Shown: piece by piece, positions 16,502 through 25,210 of the stretch
Layout of the letters: each line of letters starts with the position of its first letter
How positions within the stretch are numbered: position 1 is the first letter of the stretch
Assembly: GCA_036394195.1 (NCBI GenBank)
Contig: DASWFO010000340.1
Coordinates: forward strand, 1-57,878
Reading direction: 5' to 3'
DNA from: DATJPD01 sp036394195
GTDB lineage: Bacteria; Pseudomonadota; Alphaproteobacteria; CACIAM-22H2
Length of the DNA: 57,878 nucleotides
The notes under the pieces: generated by a model
Told to the model about the DNA's origin: nothing
Database searches by the model: none
Seen by the model: only the letters and a program-made list of their open reading frames with translations
Position numbers and translations under genes: made by a program

Positions 16502-18103
16502 CTACTGCATGCTCACCAAGGTCATATCGGTGAACCAGGACTGGGCCGAGACGAACCCCCGGACCTTCTTGCTCATCGCCCGGGGGTTGAGATCGTGGAC
16601 GATGAAGAGCCACGGCGGATTGTCGACCAGCTGCTCGTGCGCCGTGCGGAACGCACCGTCGATGGTCGCCTGGTCCGTGGCCTCGGACAGCTTGGCCAGC
16701 GCGTCGTCGAAGACGTCGTCCTTCCACTGCTCGAAGTTGAAGCCGTTGGGCGAGAAATTCGCCGACGAGAAATAGCGCGCCATGATCCCGACGTCGGATG
16801 ACGGCGAGCTGACGTTGATCGCCATCGAGCCGCGCAGGCCCGCGTCATCGGGTGTCATACGGGCCGCGGTGAGCAGCACCTGCCATTCGACGACCTCGAA
16901 CTGCACGTTCACGCCGCAGGCGTCCTTCAGGTTTTCCTGCAGGTATTCGTTCATCGGCAGCGGCAACATCTGGCCGGAGCCGGAGGTCGAGATCATGACC
17001 TTGAACGAGAGCGGCTTCTGCGCCGTATAGCCCGCTTCGGCCAGGAGCGCCTTGCCCTTCGCCGGATCGAAGCCGTAGCGGTTCCTGGGATTGCCGAAAT
17101 GCGGATCGCCGGGCTTCAGCCAACCCACCGCCGGCTCGGCGGTGCTGTTGAGCAGCGACACGATCCCGGCGCGGTCGATGCAGTAGTTCAGCGCCTGGCG
17201 CACCCGGACGTCTTTGACCGCGCTGTTGGAGGCCCCCATGTTGAACAGCCACGGCCAGACATGCGGGTACGAGCCGGTGACGATGTTGAAGCCGGCGTTC
17301 TTCAGCGCCGGAATGCCGTCCGGCGGCGGCACCTCGATCCAGTCCACTTGCCCGGACATCAACGCCGACATGCGCGACGTCGCTTCCGGGATCGGCATCA
17401 GCCGCACGGCTTCGACCTTCGCCTTATGCGTGGGATCCCAATAGCCATCCCAGCGCACGAGCTCCACCGCCTCGCGCGGCGTCACCTTGGTGATCCGGAA
17501 CGGGCCGGTGCCGGCCGCAGGCAGCATCGCCACCTTCGCCCAATCGCCCGCCTTCTGAAACGACGCGGGCGACGTGAAAAGGATGTAGACGGCCATATAG
17601 GGGAAATACGAAGCCGGCTTCGTCGTGGTGATGGCCACCGTGTAATCGTCGACCTTCTTGTAGCCGGCCATCAGCGGCACGCGGGCGCGCGTCATGCCGG
17701 CGGCCGGCGGCTCGAATTGCGGGCTGTCCTTGTTGAAGTAACGCTCGAGGTTCCACACCACGGCATCGGCGTTGAAATCGGTGCCGTCATGGAATTTCAC
17801 GCCGTGCCGCAGATGGAAGATCCAGGTCGACTTGTCGTCCCCCGCCTGCTCGTATTTTTCGGCAAGGCCGGGACGCAGGCCGGCAAGCTTGTCCCGGCTG
17901 GACAGATCCCACAGCACCAGTCCTTCGAAGATGGGATACCCGAGGAAGCGCATCCCCTCGAAGCCGTTGTTCGGCATCCCGGTCGTGGTCGGGATGTCGG
18001 ACGCGGTCATCGCGATGCGCAGCGGGTCGGCCGCCTCCGCCGAAGATGCGCAGAGGAAAGATCCGGCGACTGCCGAAGCCAGCAGAAGACGACGAGCGAT
18101 CAT
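16502..18103 (-). CDS. ABC transporter substrate-binding protein, family 5 (dipeptide/oligopeptide/nickel type)
   Basis: A 533-residue SBP_bac_5-class periplasmic receptor with a signal peptide (ARRLLLASAVAGSFLCASSAEA). Family motifs include FEGLVLWDL (about 59-67), ...WIFHLRHGVKFHDGTDFNADAVVWN (about 94-118), and RIGIVSLLN-type segments near VRQALNYCIDRAGIV. It binds peptides or other amphipathic solutes for a DppBCDF-type importer. No matching permease adjoins it; the nearest is the fragment at the left edge of the window, 14 kb away. It is downstream of the D-hydroxyacid dehydrogenase gene with a 175-bp gap in which I see no gene. Confidence 0.9.
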   Translation of the reverse strand: MIARRLLLASAVAGSFLCASSAEAADPLRIAMTASDIPTTTGMPNNGFEGMRFLGYPIFEGLVLWDLSSRDKLAGLRPGLAEKYEQAGDDKSTWIFHLRHGVKFHDGTDFNADAVVWNLERYFNKDSPQFEPPAAGMTRARVPLMAGYKKVDDYTVAITTTKPASYFPYMAVYILFTSPASFQKAGDWAKVAMLPAAGTGPFRITKVTPREAVELVRWDGYWDPTHKAKVEAVRLMPIPEATSRMSALMSGQVDWIEVPPPDGIPALKNAGFNIVTGSYPHVWPWLFNMGASNSAVKDVRVRQALNYCIDRAGIVSLLNSTAEPAVGWLKPGDPHFGNPRNRYGFDPAKGKALLAEAGYTAQKPLSFKVMISTSGSGQMLPLPMNEYLQENLKDACGVNVQFEVVEWQVLLTAARMTPDDAGLRGSMAINVSSPSSDVGIMARYFSSANFSPNGFNFEQWKDDVFDDALAKLSEATDQATIDGAFRTAHEQLVDNPPWLFIVHDLNPRAMSKKVRGFVSAQSWFTDMTLVSMQ

Positions 18104-18278
18104 GGTTTCCCCACCTGTTTAAGAGGGCCGCAGAACCGGCGGATCGGTCGAAGACTGGTTGCCGCGACGATAGCACGCGGACCTGCGCCACCCCAGATCA
18201 CGCCTGCTTGACCCCCGCAAGATGCAAGAGGCAGGCCAGGGCAGGAGATCGATTGTTAACCTGCGCCGCGGCCGGCCA

Positions 18279-19283
18279 TCATCGCCGCGCGAGCGCAGCG
18301 CGGTTGACGCAGTGGCGCAACGCGCCGGTGGCGAGGTAATCCCGAGCCGTCTCCACGGCCTTCACGCGCATATCGCGGATCGACGCGGCGCTGATGCTGG
18401 CGACATGCGGCGTCACCACCAACCGGCCGCGCAGCCAGTCCTCGTCCGCCGCCAATGCCTGGAACAACGGATCGTCCGCCGCCGGCGGCTCGGCCTCCCA
18501 CACATCGAGCCCGGCACCGCCGACGCGTCCGGACCGTAACCCGTCGTAGAGCGCCTTCCGATCGAGGACGCCGCCCCGCGCGGTGTTGATGAGGAGCGCG
18601 CCGGGCTTGAGGAGCGCGATCCGCCGGGCGTCGATCAGGTGCCGGGTCGCCGCGGTGAGGGGCGCGTGCAGGCTGACGACGTCCGCCTCGGGCAGGGTCG
18701 CGTCGAGGTCGGTCGCGCGAACCACCCCGGCCGGCGCGTCCGCGACCTGCGGGTCGAAATAGGCGACCCGCATCTCGAGACCGATCGCCCGCTTAGCCAC
18801 GGCGCGACCGACGGCACCGAGGCCAACCAGCAGGAGCTGCGCGCCGCGCAGGCGTCGCACCGTCGGCGGCAGCGGAAATGGCAGCCAGGGTGCGCTCGCC
18901 GCCGTCTCGACCCGGCGATGATAGACCTGGAGGCCGCGCGCCAGGGTGAGCAGCAGGCCGAGCGCATGATCGGCCACTTCCGAGATCCCGTAATCCGGCA
19001 CGTTGCATACCGGAATTCCACGCGCCGACCACGCGGCGAGGTCGACATTGTCGACCCCGGCGCCGGCGCGCACGAGAACGCGGCAGGACGTCGCCTGGGC
19101 GGCCACCGCCGCGTCATAGATGACCCGATGCTGGCCGACGATCGCATCGGCGGACGCGAGTGCGGCAAGGTCGAGCTCGGCCGTGCTGGCGGCGTGCCGG
19201 ATCTCCAGCTCGAGCCCTTCGGCGGCCTCGCGCTCGAGCGCGTGATCGTCGGCGAAGACGGTGTCGGGTAGAAGGATCTTCAT
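18279..19283 (-). CDS. D-isomer-specific 2-hydroxyacid dehydrogenase (C-terminal-binding-protein-like)
   Basis: A 334-residue NAD(P)-dependent D-2-hydroxyacid dehydrogenase. The Rossmann motif is VGLGAVGRAVAKR (about 165-177). The catalytic trio is visible: Arg in LINTARGGVLD, Glu in GLDVWEAEPP and His in VTPHVAS. ATG 19283 is chosen because it overlaps the stop of the V4R gene by 4 nt (ATGA); the frame is open further upstream but unrelated to the family. It is the last gene of the aldolase-ligase-V4R-dehydrogenase run and probably reduces or oxidises a 2-keto/2-hydroxy acid intermediate. Confidence 0.9.
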   Translation of the reverse strand: MKILLPDTVFADDHALEREAAEGLELEIRHAASTAELDLAALASADAIVGQHRVIYDAAVAAQATSCRVLVRAGAGVDNVDLAAWSARGIPVCNVPDYGISEVADHALGLLLTLARGLQVYHRRVETAASAPWLPFPLPPTVRRLRGAQLLLVGLGAVGRAVAKRAIGLEMRVAYFDPQVADAPAGVVRATDLDATLPEADVVSLHAPLTAATRHLIDARRIALLKPGALLINTARGGVLDRKALYDGLRSGRVGGAGLDVWEAEPPAADDPLFQALAADEDWLRGRLVVTPHVASISAASIRDMRVKAVETARDYLATGALRHCVNRAALARR

Positions 19284-19786
19284 CCGCCGCGGCGCGCCAG
19301 GAACCGGCAGAGCGCAGGGCCTTGCGCGGCGCACATGGTCTCCTCGACCGTCGTCGGGGCGTCGAGCACCATCGCCGAGACCGCGCGCAGCATGCCGGTG
19401 ATCGGGGCGCAGACCGGCGTCGGCGACGCACCGAAGCCGTGCACGAACGGCGAGTTGCGAACCTCCAGCACCAGCTGCTCTGGGCCGCGCTCGGCAAACG
19501 TCCACGTTCCCCAGCCGAGTTGCGGTGCTGTCTCGACGATGACGTCCAGCAGCGCCGAACCGGCGGCGCCGCTGGCGCGGTACGCCGCCGCGGAGCGGCC
19601 GCCGTGCTCGGCGATGGAGTCCGCGAGCGCCGCAAGGGCCTCGCGGCGCGCCGCCTCGGGCAGGCGCTTGAACAGGCCCATGACGGCGTCGGTGCGGAAC
19701 ATCAGATAGCGAATGTCGCCGTCGCGGATCTCCCCCGCGGCGCTGTCGTGGATCAGGCGGTCGAGAAAGCGGGGAGACTTCGCCAT
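19280..19786 (-). CDS. V4R-domain (vinyl-4-reductase-like) small-molecule-binding protein
   Basis: A 168-residue single-domain protein. The C-terminal signature EETMCAAQGPALCRFLARR matches the V4R family's C-x-A-x-G-x3-C-x-F motif, and GDIRYLMFRTDAVMGLFKRL at the start fits the same domain. V4R domains bind hydrocarbons, phenols or tetrapyrrole intermediates and occur as sensors in XylR/DmpR-type regulators or as stand-alone binding or chaperone proteins. Here it is sandwiched between an acyl-CoA ligase (6-bp gap) and a D-2-hydroxyacid dehydrogenase (4-nt overlap), so it belongs to that catabolic operon. Its exact function cannot be stated. Confidence 0.78.
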   Translation of the reverse strand: MAKSPRFLDRLIHDSAAGEIRDGDIRYLMFRTDAVMGLFKRLPEAARREALAALADSIAEHGGRSAAAYRASGAAGSALLDVIVETAPQLGWGTWTFAERGPEQLVLEVRNSPFVHGFGASPTPVCAPITGMLRAVSAMVLDAPTTVEETMCAAQGPALCRFLARRGG

Positions 19787-19792
19787 GGGTTT

Positions 19793-21358
19793 CTAGGCTG
19801 CCGATGACGCCGCACGCGCGCGGTCCCGCAGCGCCTTCTTGTCGGTCTTATTGACCGTCGTCTTGGGCAGCGCGTCGAGGATGTCGATCGAGGCCGGCAC
19901 TTTGTATTTCGCCAGGTTGGTGCAACAATGCGCAAGGAGATCCTCGGCGGTCGTGCGTGCACCGGGCCGCAGCACGACATAGGCCCGCACCACTTCGCCG
20001 CGATAGGCATCGGGGGTTCCGACCGCCGCGGCATCGGCGACATCCGGGTGCAGGAACAGCACTTCGTCAATCTCCCGTGGATAGACGTTGTACCCGCCGA
20101 CGATCGCCATGTCCTTCTTGCGGTCGCGGATATAGAGATAGCCATCGGCGTCGAGCTCGCCGATATCGCCGGTATATAGCCAGCCGTCGCGAAGCGCCTC
20201 GCCGGTTTCGGCGGCAAGATTGCGATAGCCCTGCATGATCTGGGGCCCGCGCGCGCGGACCTCGCCACGTTCGCCGATCCCCAGCACCGTGGTGCCGGTC
20301 TCGACCTCGACGATCTCGACCTCGGTCTCAGCCAGCGGAATCCCGACCGAGCCCAGCTTCGCGACCCCTTTGGCCGGGATGTAGGTGAGCACCGGCCCGG
20401 CTTCGGTCTGGCCGTAGCCCTCGAAGACCGGCGCCCCCACCGCATCCTGCCAGCGCCGCAGCGTTTCCTCGGACAAGGGCGCCGATCCCGAGTAGCAGGT
20501 GTGCACGCTCGACCAGTCAGTGCCGGCGAAGTCGGGATGCGCCATGAGGCCGATGAAGATGGTCGGGCTGCCGGGGAAAATCGTGATGCGCTCCGCGGCG
20601 ACCGTGCGCAGCGCATCGTCCGGCTTGTAGCGCGGGCGGATCACCAGACAGCCGCGGCAATAGGCCGCGAGGAACAAGCCCATGGCCATCGCGTAGGAAT
20701 GGAACAGCGGCATCATGCACAGGATGCGTTCGCCCCGCCCCTGCGCATCGGGCCGGCCGGTCGGCAGGAGCCCCTCGCGTTGCGCCACATTGGTCGAGAT
20801 CGCGCCATGGGTGAGGTTCACGCCTTTGGGTCGGCCGGTCGTCCCGCCGGTGTACTGGAGCAGCCCCAGCGAATCCGGATCGGGCAGCGGAAGGGCCAGG
20901 TCCTGCCCGCACCAGCTGTCCAGTCGGGTGGCACCGTCGCCGACCGCGATCACGTGGCGGATGCCGGCTGCTTCAGCGAGTGGCCGCAGGGAAGCGGCGA
21001 GGCCAGCGTCAACGAGCAGGACCACCGGTGCCGCATCCTTCAGGATGTAGTCCAGCTCGCGCGACGTGTAGAGCGGGTTGAGCGGCACCGACTGGGCGCC
21101 GGACGCATAAATCGCGAACGCGGCGATGCAGGCGTCGATCGAATTGGACAGGATCGTCGCGACGCGCATGTCCCGGCCGCCGCCGAGTTTCTGGAGCTCG
21201 GCGGCGAATCCGGTGATGCACGCCGCGTAATCGCGATAGGTCATCCGCCGGCTGTCGAACGCGAGCGCTTCGGCCTCCGGAGCGTCGGCCGCGGCCGCCG
21301 CCAGCATGTGCACGACGGTCGGATAGACCGGCGGCAGAGGTGCTGCCGATCTCACCAT
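19793..21358 (-). CDS. AMP-dependent acyl-CoA synthetase/ligase
   Basis: A 521-residue ANL-superfamily ligase that adenylates a carboxylate and transfers it to CoA. Motifs in order: P-loop YTGGTTGRPKGVNLTH (about 168-183), GYGQTEAGP (about 313), YTGDIGELDADGYLY (about 393) and the C-terminal catalytic lysine region PKTTVNKTDKKALRD. It lies 6 bp after the class II aldolase gene and 6 bp before the V4R gene, so it is one operon. The substrate could be a medium-chain, dicarboxylic or aromatic acid; the binding pocket does not allow a firm choice. Confidence 0.92.
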   Translation of the reverse strand: MVRSAAPLPPVYPTVVHMLAAAAADAPEAEALAFDSRRMTYRDYAACITGFAAELQKLGGGRDMRVATILSNSIDACIAAFAIYASGAQSVPLNPLYTSRELDYILKDAAPVVLLVDAGLAASLRPLAEAAGIRHVIAVGDGATRLDSWCGQDLALPLPDPDSLGLLQYTGGTTGRPKGVNLTHGAISTNVAQREGLLPTGRPDAQGRGERILCMMPLFHSYAMAMGLFLAAYCRGCLVIRPRYKPDDALRTVAAERITIFPGSPTIFIGLMAHPDFAGTDWSSVHTCYSGSAPLSEETLRRWQDAVGAPVFEGYGQTEAGPVLTYIPAKGVAKLGSVGIPLAETEVEIVEVETGTTVLGIGERGEVRARGPQIMQGYRNLAAETGEALRDGWLYTGDIGELDADGYLYIRDRKKDMAIVGGYNVYPREIDEVLFLHPDVADAAAVGTPDAYRGEVVRAYVVLRPGARTTAEDLLAHCCTNLAKYKVPASIDILDALPKTTVNKTDKKALRDRARAASSAA

Positions 21359-21364
21359 CGGCGC

Positions 21365-22117
21365 CTACTGGGCGTAGCTGGGATCGAGCCGGTCGAGCAT
21401 CCGGAGCAGGCCCGGCCATTCGCGCGTGCGCGCCGGATCGGGATAGCTCTCGAATTGCTGGGCCGTGTGCTCGCTCACCTTGGGATCCGGCAGCTCGATG
21501 GGCCGGTTCAGCGACAGGGCGGCGACCTGGAGACGGCACGCGACCTCGAGCGAATACATGAGGCTGAACCCGTCGGCGCAGTCGTCGCCGACGACGAGCA
21601 GCCCGTGATGGCGCAAAATCAGCGCCTTGTGATTGCCGAGGTCGCGATAAAGCCGCTCGCGCTCGTCGGTCGAGAACGCGAGCCCCTCGTAGTCGTGATA
21701 GCCGACGCGGTTGTAGAACATCATCGACTTCTGGTTCAGCGGCAGCAGCCCCTCTTTCATCGCCGCGACCGCCATGCCGGCCTGGGTGTGGGTGTGCAGG
21801 ATGCAGCCGGCGTCGTGCCGATGCATATGGATGGCGCTGTGCACCACGAAGCCGGCGGGGTTGATGTTGGCGCCGCGCGGACTGATCACGTTGCCGGCGA
21901 GGTCGATCTTGACCAGGGACGACGCCGTCACCTCGCCGAACATGGTGCCGAACGGATTGATCAGGAACTGGTCGCGCGTCCCCGGCACCCGCGCCGTGAT
22001 GTGCGTATAGACGAGATCGTCCATGCCGAAATGCGCCACCAGCCGATAACAGGCGGCAAGGTCGATCCGCACCTGGCGCTCGGCCGCATCGACATCAGCG
22101 GGCTTCAGGACGTTCAT
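21365..22117 (-). CDS. Class II aldolase/adducin-family protein
   Basis: A 250-residue class II aldolase-domain protein. Zinc ligands are visible in HTHTQAGMAV (about 107-116) and HHGLLVVG (about 171), with the N-terminal family segment THITARVPGTRDQFLINPFG. Members carry out retro-aldol or decarboxylation chemistry, or simply share the fold (adducin). It begins the short enzyme run aldolase, acyl-CoA ligase, V4R protein, dehydrogenase. It is separated from the upstream binding-protein genes by 215 bp holding a dispersed repeat, so its promoter may lie there. Confidence 0.9.
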   Translation of the reverse strand: MNVLKPADVDAAERQVRIDLAACYRLVAHFGMDDLVYTHITARVPGTRDQFLINPFGTMFGEVTASSLVKIDLAGNVISPRGANINPAGFVVHSAIHMHRHDAGCILHTHTQAGMAVAAMKEGLLPLNQKSMMFYNRVGYHDYEGLAFSTDERERLYRDLGNHKALILRHHGLLVVGDDCADGFSLMYSLEVACRLQVAALSLNRPIELPDPKVSEHTAQQFESYPDPARTREWPGLLRMLDRLDPSYAQ

Positions 22118-22171
22118 GGGCGTAGATTAGGAGCGCCTGATAGACGTGTCCAGCCGGTGAACGCCCCTCTC

Positions 22172-22330
22172 GTTCGTCATTCCCGCTCCGGTGTCGCGCT
22201 TCGCGAGCACCTGGCGAGAACCCATGGTTCAGCGTGGCCTTGCGCTGCGCCGCCGCGAAGCGCCGGCGGGCGCGGAGAAGACTTGGGGATGCCCGCTTTC
22301 GCCGGCACGACGAACAGGATGAACCCTGTT
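22172..22330. repeat. Dispersed intergenic repeat
   Basis: The stretch is bracketed by GTTCGTCATTCCCGC on the left and GGGATGCCCGCTTTCGCCGG then GACGAAC on the right. The ATGCCCGC...GCGGG character relates it to the element at 2331-2390. It fills the gap between the aldolase and the second NMT1 binding protein; I see no gene in it. Confidence 0.6.
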
Positions 22331-22332
22331 CG

Positions 22333-23349
22333 TCATTTCAACCGTTTTGCGGCCTCCTCGACCAGGCCGAGGTCGGTGTGTTTTTTGACGTCGAAGCCGG
22401 CTTTGAGGAAGCCGAGCTCCCTCTGCAGATCGATGTTCGCCTGCAGGGCAGCCAGATCGGGCCTCCCCGCCGGATCGCGATAGTAGTCCTTTTTGGTGAA
22501 CAGCCAGTCCGCGAAGCTGCCGGCCGGGCGTCCGCTGACGCGCGCGGCGATATCCAGCGTCTCACCGCGGTTCGCGGGATCGAGGAACCAGTGTTCGGCG
22601 CGGAGCGCGTCTTCGAGGAAATCGACCAGCGCTGCGCGGTGCTGGCGCAGGAACTCCTCGCGCACCGCCCACACGATCATCTGGGTCGGGCCGACCGCGT
22701 CCTTCTGGGTGAACAGCGGCCGGGCGATCTGCAGCAGCGCCGGATCGAGCGAGAACGGGAGCACGCCGGTGAACAGGTCGATCTTGCGATCGGCCAGCAT
22801 CGCCCGCATGTTCGGGAACGCAGCCTCGACGATGGTGACGTCGCGCTTCTCGTCCAGGCCGGTTTTCCGCAGCATGGCACGCATCGCGATGTCGACCGCA
22901 CTGCCGGCGGCGTTGCTGGCCAGCACCCGGCCCTTGAGGTCCGTGACCGTCTTCACCGGCCCGTCCTTCAGCACGAAGTACTCGTTGCTGTAATAGCCGG
23001 CGACACCATCTTGGAATTCATCAGCGATGATCCGCAAGTCGCCGAGCCCGGCATTCTCGACCGCGAGCGCGAACGACGAATAGGCGAGGTTGCCGATCTC
23101 GAGCTCGCCGGTCGCCATCGCCGTGATCATCGGCGGCGTGCCTTGGAAGCGCACGGGCTCCATGGCGTAGGACCGGCCCTGATGCCGAGCCAGGCCGGAC
23201 TTCTCGAACAGGATCGGCGCCCAGTCGCTCACCGGCACGACATAGGCGAGCCGGAGCTTCACCGGCGTCTGAGCCGCGCCGACGCGGCCGCCGAGGCCCG
23301 CGAGCAGGCCGGCCAACGCCGTCGCCAACAACACCTTTCGTTTGCGCAT
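22333..23349 (-). CDS. NMT1-type ABC substrate-binding protein, tandem paralogue B
   Basis: A 338-residue periplasmic binding protein with a signal peptide (LLATALAGLLAGLGGRVGAAQ). The body is of the NMT1/SsuA/TauA class: YAMEPVRFQGTPPMITAMATGELEIG, TVTDLKGRVLASN and DRKIDLFTGVLP. By eye it is about two-thirds identical to the gene immediately upstream (23410-24429), so it is a tandem duplicate. NMT1 receptors normally work with TauBC-type permeases, but here the only transporter proteins nearby are LivHMFG. The ligand is unknown. Confidence 0.87.
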   Translation of the reverse strand: MRKRKVLLATALAGLLAGLGGRVGAAQTPVKLRLAYVVPVSDWAPILFEKSGLARHQGRSYAMEPVRFQGTPPMITAMATGELEIGNLAYSSFALAVENAGLGDLRIIADEFQDGVAGYYSNEYFVLKDGPVKTVTDLKGRVLASNAAGSAVDIAMRAMLRKTGLDEKRDVTIVEAAFPNMRAMLADRKIDLFTGVLPFSLDPALLQIARPLFTQKDAVGPTQMIVWAVREEFLRQHRAALVDFLEDALRAEHWFLDPANRGETLDIAARVSGRPAGSFADWLFTKKDYYRDPAGRPDLAALQANIDLQRELGFLKAGFDVKKHTDLGLVEEAAKRLK

Positions 23350-23409
23350 GGTCGCCTCCCTGTTGTCTTCGACACCTCGCTTCGGCTGATGGATGGCGAG
23401 CCTGGTGGC

Positions 23410-24429
23410 TTACTTCAGGCGCTTTGCCGCCTCCTCGACCAGGCTGAGATCGGCATAGGCTTTCGCATCGAAGCTTGCCTTGATGAAGCCGAGCTCCTTC
23501 TGCATGTCGATATTCGACTGCAGCGCGCTAAGGTTCGGTTTGCCGTTCGGGTCGCGATAATAGTCGCTCTTGGTGAACAGCCAGCTGTCGAAGCGGTCGG
23601 CCGGCTGCTTGCTCACCTTGACCGCGATCTCCACCGCCGCGTTGTGATTGGCCGGATCAAGGAACCAGCGCTCGGCGCGCAGAGAATCCTCGATGAAATC
23701 GACCATCGCGGCGCGGTTTTTGCGGATGAACCCCTCGCGCGCCGCCCAGACGATCATCTGTGTCGTGCTGATCGCCTCCTTCTGGGTGAACAGCGGGCGG
23801 ACGATCTGGCGCAGCGACGGATCGACCGAGAACGGCAGCACGCCGGGGAACAGATCGATCTTCCGGTCGGCCAGCATCGCCCGCATGTTGGGAAACGCCG
23901 CCTCGACGATGGTGAGGTCGCGCTTGTCCTCGAGCTTGTGCTTGCGCAGCATGGCGCGCATCGCGATGTCGACCGCGCTGCCGACCGAGTTGGTCGCCAG
24001 CACCTTGCCCTTGAGGTCCTCGACCGTCTTGATCGGGCTGTCCTTCGCCACGAAGAACTCGTTGGTGTAATAGCCGGCGACACCGTCCTGGAACTCGTCG
24101 GCGATGACCCTAAGGTCGGTGAGCCCAGCGTTCTGCACCGCCAGGGCCAGCGACGAATAGGCGAGATTGCCAACCTCGAGCTCGTTCGTCGCCATCGCCG
24201 AGATCATGGGCGGCGTGCCCTGAAAACGCACCGGCTCCATCACGTAGCTCTTGCCGTTATGCGGCATGAGCTCGGGCTTCTCCAGCAGGATGGAGGCCCA
24301 GTTCGACACCGCGACGACCCAGGCGACACGGATCTTCACCGGTGTCTGCGCCGCACTTTGCGACACCACCATCGCGGATGCCAGCGCACCTAAGATTACC
24401 GCCGCAACCACTACCTTCACCGAACGCAT
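23410..24429 (-). CDS. NMT1-type ABC substrate-binding protein, tandem paralogue A
   Basis: A 339-residue receptor, paralogue of the next gene. It has a signal peptide (VVVAAVILGALASAM...SQSAAQ) and the same motifs (MEPVRFQGTPPMISAMATNELEVG, DRKIDLFPGVLP, ending EEAAKRLK). Several in-frame starts exist up to 24453. I chose ATG 24429, 5 nt after a GGGGAGG ribosome-binding site; ATG 24432 directly upstream is an alternative. It follows the liv ATPase gene on the same strand with a 16-bp gap, so the two receptors are probably co-expressed with that transporter. Confidence 0.87.
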   Translation of the reverse strand: MRSVKVVVAAVILGALASAMVVSQSAAQTPVKIRVAWVVAVSNWASILLEKPELMPHNGKSYVMEPVRFQGTPPMISAMATNELEVGNLAYSSLALAVQNAGLTDLRVIADEFQDGVAGYYTNEFFVAKDSPIKTVEDLKGKVLATNSVGSAVDIAMRAMLRKHKLEDKRDLTIVEAAFPNMRAMLADRKIDLFPGVLPFSVDPSLRQIVRPLFTQKEAISTTQMIVWAAREGFIRKNRAAMVDFIEDSLRAERWFLDPANHNAAVEIAVKVSKQPADRFDSWLFTKSDYYRDPNGKPNLSALQSNIDMQKELGFIKASFDAKAYADLSLVEEAAKRLK

Positions 24430-24445
24430 CATCTCCTCCCCAAGT

Positions 24446-25210
24446 CTATGCAACCGCGCCGCCGAGATAGGCGGCGATCACGCGCGGGTCCTTCAGCACG
24501 TCGCCCGGCCGCCCTTCGGTCAAGCTGCGTCCATAATCGAGCACATGGATGCGGTCGGCAAGATCGGCCACCATCTGCATGTCGTGCTCGATCCACACCA
24601 TGGCGATGGCCAGCTCATGCTTGATGCGCAGGATGAAGCGGGCCAGATCCTCCCGCTCATCGCGATTAAGGCCCGCCGACGGCTCATCCAGCAGCAACAG
24701 ACGGGGCTCGAGTGCCAACGCGCGCGCAAAGCCGACCAGCTTCTGGGTGCCGAAGGGCAGCTCGGCGACGGCCGTGTGGCGATGGCGCTGCAGCTCGACG
24801 AAGTCCAGGATCTTCTCCACCGCCGCACGGTGGCGGACCTCTTCGCGCCGGACGCCCGGCAGGAACAACATCTCGGCCAGCGCGTTGGTTCGGATCCGGG
24901 CATGGCGGCCGACCAGGAGGTTGTCGAGCACGCTCATCTGCGGGAAGAGCTCGCCGTGCTGAAAGGTGCGGGCGAGGCCGAGCCGCGCGATCTCGTGCGG
25001 CGCCTTGCCGGCAAGATCGAGCCCGCGGAAGCGCACGCGACCCTCGCCGCGATAGAGGCCGCTGATGCAGTTGAACACGCTGGTCTTCCCGGCCCCGTTC
25101 GGGCCGATCAAGGCATAGAGCTCCCCGGGATCGACAACGAACGAGATGCCGTCGAGCACGGTCAGCCCGCCGAACCTGAGGCTCAGGGCTTCGATTTCGA
25201 GCTCAGCCAT
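24446..25210 (-). CDS. livG: Branched-chain amino acid-type ABC transporter ATP-binding protein (LivG-like)
   Basis: A 254-residue ABC ATPase. Walker A is GPNGAGKTS (about 36-44), the signature is degenerate (LPFGTQK, normal for LivG proteins), and Walker B is LLLLDEPSAGLN. The LivG-type C-terminal tail is present (IHVLDYGRSLTEG...VIAAYLG). ATG 25210 is chosen because it overlaps the LivF stop by 8 nt; the frame upstream is antisense-like sequence. It pairs with LivF to drive LivHM. Confidence 0.93.
   Translation of the reverse strand: MAELEIEALSLRFGGLTVLDGISFVVDPGELYALIGPNGAGKTSVFNCISGLYRGEGRVRFRGLDLAGKAPHEIARLGLARTFQHGELFPQMSVLDNLLVGRHARIRTNALAEMLFLPGVRREEVRHRAAVEKILDFVELQRHRHTAVAELPFGTQKLVGFARALALEPRLLLLDEPSAGLNRDEREDLARFILRIKHELAIAMVWIEHDMQMVADLADRIHVLDYGRSLTEGRPGDVLKDPRVIAAYLGGAVA

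Noticed and set aside
22234..24393. 719-residue plus-strand open frame opposite the two NMT1 receptors
   Set aside because: It looks internally repetitive only because the two receptors are paralogues; no independent protein signature.
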